Shown: positions 4,635-8,282 of the stretch, in pieces
Layout of the letters: each line of letters starts with the position of its first letter
How positions within the stretch are numbered: position 1 is the first letter of the stretch
Assembly: GCA_023427085.1 (NCBI GenBank)
Contig: JAEZBO010000142.1
Span: 1 to 8,282, forward strand
Direction of reading: 5' to 3'
DNA: 8,282 nt
Source: Pseudomonadota bacterium
GTDB taxonomy: Bacteria > Pseudomonadota > Gammaproteobacteria > Burkholderiales > Burkholderiaceae_B
Translations under genes and position numbers: made by a program
Notes under the pieces: generated by a model
The model's database searches: none
What the model saw: the letters and a program-made list of their open reading frames with translations, nothing else
Told to the model about the DNA's origin: nothing

Positions 4635-7058
4635 ATGTCTCAAACGAGCGCCGCGTCCGCTTCGTCGCCGGCCGCCAGCGGGGCGGGGATGCCTGCGTCC
4701 GCAGCCCCGATGCCGGGCACCCCCGCACCCGACGAGATACGGGCCGCCCTGCGCGGCTACCGCGGCAGCTGGGTCAGCGTCGGTATCTTCAGCGCCGCGA
4801 TCAACCTGCTGATGCTGGTGCCGTCGCTGTTCATGCTGCAGGTCTACGACCGCGTGCTGGCCTCGGGCAATCTGACCACGCTGGCGATGTTGTGCCTGAT
4901 GGCCGCCGGCCTGCTGGCGGCGATGGGCGCGCTCGATTACTCGCGCGCGCAGGTGCTGGTGCAGGCGGGCGAACGCTTCGACGCGCTGCTGGCCCGGCGT
5001 GCGCACGGCGCGGCGTTCGAGCGCGGCCTGGCGGGCACGCCGGCCAACGCGACGCAGGCGCTCAATGACCTGAACACGCTGCGTCAGTTCCTGACCGGCA
5101 GCGCGGTGCTGGCCTTCTTCGACGCGCCGTGGTTTCCGCTGTTCCTGCTGGTGATGTTCCTGTTCCATCCGTGGCTGGGCGTGCTGGCGCTGGTCGGCGC
5201 GGTGCTGCTGATCGCGCTGGCGTGGGCCAACGAGCGGTCCTCGCGTGAGCCGATCGCGATCGCCGGCGGGCTGTCGGTGCGCGCCAACCTGCTGGCCGAC
5301 AGTCAGTTGCGCCACGCCGAAAGCATCCAGGCCATGGGCATGCTGCCGGCGCTGCAGGCGCAATGGCAGGGCCTGCAACAAGGCTATGTCATGCAGCAAG
5401 GCGTGGCGAGCCGCCGCGCCGCCGGTTATTCGGCCGCCTCCAAAAGCCTGCGCATTGCGCTGCAATCGGCCGTGCTGGCGGTCGGCGCCTGGCTGGCGCT
5501 GGATAACCGTATCAGCGCCGGCATGATGATCGCCGGCTCGATCCTGATGGGACGGGTGCTCAGCCCGATCGATCAGGTCATCGCCGCGTGGCGCCAATGG
5601 TCGGGCACGCGGCTGGCCTACCGCCGGCTGCTGGCGCTGCTGCAGGCGCACCCACGGCGCGCGGCCGGCCTGCCGCTGCCGGCGCCGGAAGGCGCGTTGC
5701 GGCTGGACGGCGTGACGGTGGTGCCGCCCGGCGCGCAGCGGCCGTCGCTGGTCAACCTCAGCCTGTCGCTCGAGGCTGGCGAGATCCTGGGCGTGATGGG
5801 ACCGTCGGGGTCGGGCAAATCGACGCTGGCGCGGGTGATTGCCGGCGTGTGGCCGGCCAAGCTCGGTGCGGTGCGGGTCGACGGCGCCGACATCCAGCAC
5901 TGGGATCGCGAGCGCCTGGGGCCGTGGACCGGTTACCTGCCGCAGGACGTCGAATTGTTCGCCGGCACGCTGGCCGAGAACATCGCGCGGTTCCTGCCGA
6001 TCGCGCCGGGCCAGGCGGCGGCGCACGCCGAGCGGGTGGTGGCCGCCGCGCAACTGGCCGGTGCGCACGAATTGATCCTGGCCCTGCCGCAAGGCTACGA
6101 CACGCTGCTCGGGCCGGGCGGCGTGGGGCTGTCGGGCGGGCAGCGCCAGCGTGTCGCGCTGGCGCGCGCCTTGTTCGGCCCGCCCCGGCTGGTGGTGCTC
6201 GACGAACCGAATGCCAGCCTCGACGATGCCGGCGAGCAGGCCCTGCTCGATGCCTTGCAGCGCCTGCGCTCGCAGCGGGTCACGGTGGTGCTGGTGACGC
6301 ACCGTCCCAAGGTGCTGGCGGCGGTCACGCAGTTGCTGGTGCTGGGCGACGGCCAGCGCCAGCTGTTCGGGCCGGCGGCCGAGATGCTGGCGCGGCTGCG
6401 CAAGCCGGCCGGCGGCCGGGTGCTCCTCGACGGCGAGCCGGTGCATGACCTGTCCACCAAGGACGTCGCCCGCCGGATGGCGCTGCTGCCCCAGAGCCCG
6501 ATCGCGCCGGAGGGGCTGCTGGTCCGCGACCTCGTGGGCCGCGGTCGCCACCCGCACCAGCGCTGGTTCAGCCAGTGGTCGCCCGAGGACGAGGCGATCG
6601 TCGAGACCGCGCTGGAGCTGACCGACACCGCCGACCTGCGCGACCGCGCGCTCGACCAGCTGTCCGGCGGGCAGCGACAGCGCGCCTGGATCGCGATGAC
6701 GCTCGCGCAGGACACCGACCTGCTGCTGCTCGACGAGCCCACGACGTACCTCGACCTCGCGCACCAGGTGGAGGTCCTCGACCTGGTCTCGCGGCTCAAC
6801 CGCGAGCGCGGGCGGACGGTCGTGATGGTGCTGCACGACCTCCACCTCGCCGCGCGCTACAGCGACGTGATCGTCGTGATGAAGGACGGCGCGATCGTCA
6901 CCGAGGGCGCGCCGACCGACGTCTTCACCCCCGACCTGCTCGCCGCGACGTTCGGCCTGGCCGCCGACGTGCTCGCCTGCCCGCGCACCGGGCTGCCGAT
7001 CGTCGTGCCGATCTCACCCACCCCCGTCCCCACCACCCTGGAGCTTGCTGATGCGTAA
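4635..7058 (+). CDS. hasD: Chimeric frame: HasD-type type I secretion ABC exporter (residues 1 to about 590) fused to a truncated FecE-type ABC ATPase
   Basis: 807 codons. Residues 1 to about 590 are a nearly complete PrtD/HasD-family exporter, the inner-membrane ATPase that drives one-step secretion of HasA through an adaptor and a TolC-like channel. After a 30-residue Ala/Ser/Pro-rich tail comes a membrane domain with the family motifs PSLFMLQVYDRVLASG (63-78) and FDAPWFPLF (162-170). The nucleotide-binding domain has Walker A GPSGSGKS (389-396), Q-loop Q437, signature LSGGQ (499-503), Walker B ending D523-E524 and H-loop H556. HasD/PrtD proteins usually end near 570-595 residues, in text like FGPAAEMLARLRKPA (575-592). 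From about residue 593 the sequence is instead the interior of a siderophore-import ATPase, with a second signature but no second Walker A. Codon use changes at the same point. The HasD part is confident; the full fusion is probably not a natural gene. Confidence 0.85.
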   Translation: MSQTSAASASSPAASGAGMPASAAPMPGTPAPDEIRAALRGYRGSWVSVGIFSAAINLLMLVPSLFMLQVYDRVLASGNLTTLAMLCLMAAGLLAAMGALDYSRAQVLVQAGERFDALLARRAHGAAFERGLAGTPANATQALNDLNTLRQFLTGSAVLAFFDAPWFPLFLLVMFLFHPWLGVLALVGAVLLIALAWANERSSREPIAIAGGLSVRANLLADSQLRHAESIQAMGMLPALQAQWQGLQQGYVMQQGVASRRAAGYSAASKSLRIALQSAVLAVGAWLALDNRISAGMMIAGSILMGRVLSPIDQVIAAWRQWSGTRLAYRRLLALLQAHPRRAAGLPLPAPEGALRLDGVTVVPPGAQRPSLVNLSLSLEAGEILGVMGPSGSGKSTLARVIAGVWPAKLGAVRVDGADIQHWDRERLGPWTGYLPQDVELFAGTLAENIARFLPIAPGQAAAHAERVVAAAQLAGAHELILALPQGYDTLLGPGGVGLSGGQRQRVALARALFGPPRLVVLDEPNASLDDAGEQALLDALQRLRSQRVTVVLVTHRPKVLAAVTQLLVLGDGQRQLFGPAAEMLARLRKPAGGRVLLDGEPVHDLSTKDVARRMALLPQSPIAPEGLLVRDLVGRGRHPHQRWFSQWSPEDEAIVETALELTDTADLRDRALDQLSGGQRQRAWIAMTLAQDTDLLLLDEPTTYLDLAHQVEVLDLVSRLNRERGRTVVMVLHDLHLAARYSDVIVVMKDGAIVTEGAPTDVFTPDLLAATFGLAADVLACPRTGLPIVVPISPTPVPTTLELADA
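6390..6440. other. Junction between betaproteobacterial and actinobacterial sequence
   Basis: The protein passes from a HasD C-terminus (LARLRKPA, residues 585-592) to FecE-type text (GGRVLLDGEPVHDLS, 593-607). FecE-family proteins commonly have a similar stretch, such as RLLRPAGGRVLLDG, at this place, so the join sits on a short shared GC-rich motif. A 12-base direct repeat GGCCGGCGGCCG occurs at 6370-6381 and 6407-6418, the second copy at the join. There is no insertion sequence, target duplication or attachment site nearby. Confidence 0.75.
6411..7058 (+). pseudogene. FecE/FepC-type iron-siderophore ABC importer ATPase, 5'-truncated
   Basis: About 215 residues of an ATPase that normally runs to about 270. 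Visible, in numbering of the fused frame, are the Q-loop LLPQSP (Q620), the family stretch LVGRGRHPHQRWF, signature LSGGQRQRAW (676-685), Walker B LLLLDEPTTYLD with D700-E701, and H-loop VLHDLH (H734). This layout is typical of cytoplasmic ATPases of Fe3+-siderophore or B12-type importers. The first 55-60 residues, including Walker A and the gene's start, are replaced by HasD sequence, so this part could not bind ATP normally by itself. It overlaps the substrate-binding lipoprotein gene by 8 bases, as expected for one operon. Leucine codons are 14 CTC to 18 CTG, against about 10 CTC to well over 70 CTG in the HasD part. In the source genome the permease genes and the true start probably lie upstream. 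Confidence 0.85.
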
Positions 7059-8025
7059 CGCCCTGATCGCCGGAGCACTCGTGCTCGCCCTCGCCGGATG
7101 CGGCAGCGACGACCAGCCGACCGCCGAGCCCGAGGCCGCGAGCGGCCCCTGGAGCTGGACCGACGACCTCGGCCAGACCATCGAGCTCGACGAGACGCCG
7201 ACGCGGATCGCGGCGTACGGCGACGCCGGCGCGGCGCTCTGGAACTTCGGCGTCACGCCGGTCGCGCTGTTCCACTACATGGACCCGGCCGACGACCCGA
7301 CGTTCGAGGACCTCGACCTCGAGGACACCGACGTGATCGGTACGGCGTACGGCGAGATCAACCTCGAGGAGCTCGCCGCCGCGGAGCCGGACCTCATCGT
7401 CACGACGTCGTACGCCGGCGACACCCCTGAGTCGATGTACGGCTTCAAGGACGAGGCGCAGCTGGAGAAGGTGCGCGCGATCGCGCCGGTCGTCGCGGTC
7501 GAGCAGTCCGGCACCGCGCTCGACGTGATCGCGACCAACGAGGACCTCGTCTCGTCGCTCGGCGTCGACACCGGCGCGGGCTCCGACGTCGCCGAGGACA
7601 AGGGGGAGTTCGAGGACGCGTCGGCGGCGCTCACCGAGGCCGCCGGTCTCGGCCGCACCGTGCTGCCGATGTACGCGGAGGACTCCGGCCTCTACGCGCT
7701 GATCCCCGCCGACGACCCCGCGATGGCGTACTTCGCCGACCTCGGCGTGCAGTTCGAGGAGACCGGCGCGAAGGACTACTACTACTGGGAGATCCTCAGC
7801 TGGGAGAACGCCGACCGGCACGACCCCGACATCGTCTTGAACTCCCAGCGGGGCTCGTACTCGACCGAGCAGCTCGAGGACCAGCCGGTCTTCGGCTCGC
7901 TGGCCGCCGTCGAGGCCGGTCAGGTGCACCCGTGGAAGTTCAAGTCGATGGACTACCCGTCGCTCACGGCGTACATGACCGAGCTGACGGACTGGCTCAC
8001 CACCGGCGCGGACGTCGCGTCGTAG
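7051..8025 (+). CDS. Iron-siderophore ABC transporter substrate-binding lipoprotein (FecB/FepB-like)
   Basis: 324 residues from ATG 7051, chosen over TTG 7045 because GGAG (7040-7043) lies seven bases upstream of it and the signal peptide then starts cleanly with MRN. A short hydrophobic stretch leads to the lipobox LAGC with lipidated Cys17, then an acidic linker (DDQPTAEPEA). The body fits the two-lobed periplasmic-binding-protein family for Fe3+-siderophores: WTDDLGQTIELDETPTRIAAYG (36-57), ALWNFGVTPVALF (62-74), NLEELAAAEPDLIVTTS (104-120), a helical linker near 180-200, then QPVFGSLAAVEAGQVHPW (278-295). It would sit on the outer face of the membrane and hand ferric siderophore to a permease driven by the upstream ATPase. 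The start overlaps that ATPase's stop (ATGCGTAA), so they are probably co-translated. Leucine is 22 CTC, 7 CTG and 1 TTG, and every glutamate codon is GAG, typical of Actinomycetota. The ligand cannot be named. Confidence 0.88.
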   Translation: MRNALIAGALVLALAGCGSDDQPTAEPEAASGPWSWTDDLGQTIELDETPTRIAAYGDAGAALWNFGVTPVALFHYMDPADDPTFEDLDLEDTDVIGTAYGEINLEELAAAEPDLIVTTSYAGDTPESMYGFKDEAQLEKVRAIAPVVAVEQSGTALDVIATNEDLVSSLGVDTGAGSDVAEDKGEFEDASAALTEAAGLGRTVLPMYAEDSGLYALIPADDPAMAYFADLGVQFEETGAKDYYYWEILSWENADRHDPDIVLNSQRGSYSTEQLEDQPVFGSLAAVEAGQVHPWKFKSMDYPSLTAYMTELTDWLTTGADVAS

Positions 8026-8048
8026 CCACCACGGCTCAGCCTCTCCTG

Positions 8049-8114
8049 GCACTTCTCAGGCGTTGCAAAGGCCGAGAAGTGCGGTAATCACCGGTCCACC
8101 GGTGATTCCCGCAC
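8049..8114. terminator. Overlapping inverted repeats, probable bidirectional terminator between convergent genes
   Basis: Two hairpins lie in the 98-base gap between the lipoprotein stop and the stop of the minus-strand gene. The first pairs GCACTTCTC (8049-8057) with GAGAAGTGC (8074-8082). The second pairs 8079-8095 with 8098-8114: 16 of 17 positions match (mismatch 8085/8108), and the core AATCACCGGT/ACCGGTGATT is perfect. The two share GTGC (8079-8082), so they cannot both form fully. There is no T-run on either strand, which is common for actinobacterial terminators. Confidence 0.6.
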
Positions 8115-8123
8115 CTCCTCAGC

Positions 8124-8282
8124 TCAGAGGTACTTGCCGCAGTTCGGCCACGGCGAGCGGCCGCGCTGCGAGTACAGGATCTGCGCCCGGTGGGTCTGCT
8201 CGCCCGGCGAGGCGTGGTGCGGCATGCCGGAGCCACCGACGCTGCGCCAGGTGCCGAGGTCGAACTGGTAGAGGCCGTAGTA
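8124..8282 (-). CDS. Resuscitation-promoting-factor / transglycosylase-like domain protein, C-terminal end (5' part outside window)
   Basis: Minus-strand frame, open at the right edge and ending at TGA (8126-8124); 52 residues are visible. The sequence begins YYGLYQFDLGTWRSVGG, continues through an ASPGEQTHRAQILY segment and ends RGRSPWPNCGKYL. This is the characteristic second half of the Rpf/transglycosylase-like domain of Actinomycetota: the GLYQF...TW strand, the EQ..RAQ.LY helix and the terminal SPWP.CG.YL. Such secreted enzymes cleave peptidoglycan glycan strands and help growth restart. The catalytic glutamate lies in the missing half of the domain, so activity cannot be judged. The domain is at the very C-terminus, as in proteins with N-terminal G5 or LysM modules. 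The gene converges on the lipoprotein gene and is functionally unrelated to it. Confidence 0.88.
   Translation of the reverse strand, partial: YYGLYQFDLGTWRSVGGSGMPHHASPGEQTHRAQILYSQRGRSPWPNCGKYL

Noticed and set aside
4443..6845. 800-codon minus-strand open frame opposite hasD
   Set aside because: Same reasoning: compositionally biased antisense shadow without a recognisable motif. It also crosses the species junction, which a real conserved gene would not.
4635..7058. A genuine novel dual-ABC exporter-importer protein
   Set aside because: The second half lacks Walker A and its own start, its family is a soluble importer ATPase, the normal HasD end is reached at the join, and codon use changes there. 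Truncation by a chimeric join explains all of this.
6925..8052. 375-codon minus-strand frame opposite the binding lipoprotein
   Set aside because: Antisense shadow of a gene with clear signal peptide, lipobox and family motifs; the minus product is Arg/Val/Gly-rich with no domain.
1..8282. CRISPR arrays, tRNA or rRNA genes, insertion sequences
   Set aside because: I saw no regularly spaced repeats, no tRNA-like folds, no transposase motifs and no flanking target duplications.

Overview
The window holds two unrelated iron-uptake regions from what look like different phyla, joined inside one open reading frame near position 6410. Bases 1 to about 6410 look betaproteobacterial: high GC, leucine codons dominated by CTG, and GAA, CAA, GAT and CAT in regular use. 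The Burkholderiales (Bordetella, Achromobacter or Pigmentiphaga-like) are my best guess, held weakly. Bases from about 6411 to the end look actinobacterial: CTC is the main leucine codon in the last full gene, glutamate there is always GAG, and the final gene carries the C-terminal half of a resuscitation-promoting-factor (Rpf) type domain. Nocardioides-like is a weak guess.

Left part. This is a heme-acquisition (Has) operon in its usual order: the C-terminal part of a FecR/HasS-type anti-sigma regulator (1-585), a Fur-box-like promoter region (about 631-649), a TonB-dependent heme/hemophore receptor HasR with an N-terminal signalling (STN) domain (720-3710), a 245-base leader, the secreted hemophore HasA (3956-4561), a strong GC-rich hairpin (4574-4609), and the type I secretion ABC exporter HasD (from 4635). 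HasD with an adaptor (HasE) and an outer-membrane TolC-like protein would export HasA. HasA would capture heme and pass it to HasR. Heme-loaded HasR would signal through its STN domain to the FecR-type protein and an ECF sigma factor, which should lie just left of the window. hasE, expected directly after hasD, is absent because the sequence changes identity there.

Right part. The frame continues without a stop into the last two thirds of a FecE/FepC-type iron-siderophore ABC ATPase lacking its Walker A (6411-7058). This overlaps by 8 bases a siderophore-binding lipoprotein (7051-8025). Nested inverted repeats (8049-8114) follow as a likely bidirectional terminator, then a convergent minus-strand Rpf/transglycosylase-like gene (8124-8282, 5' part outside the window).

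The likeliest explanation of the 807-codon fusion frame is a chimeric contig joined at a short GC-rich match; true recombination cannot be excluded from sequence alone. The most interesting biology independent of the join is in the hasR-hasA leader. A perfect 10-bp inverted repeat there would bury the hasA ribosome binding site, and a small ORF with its own strong Shine-Dalgarno sequence runs through that hairpin.
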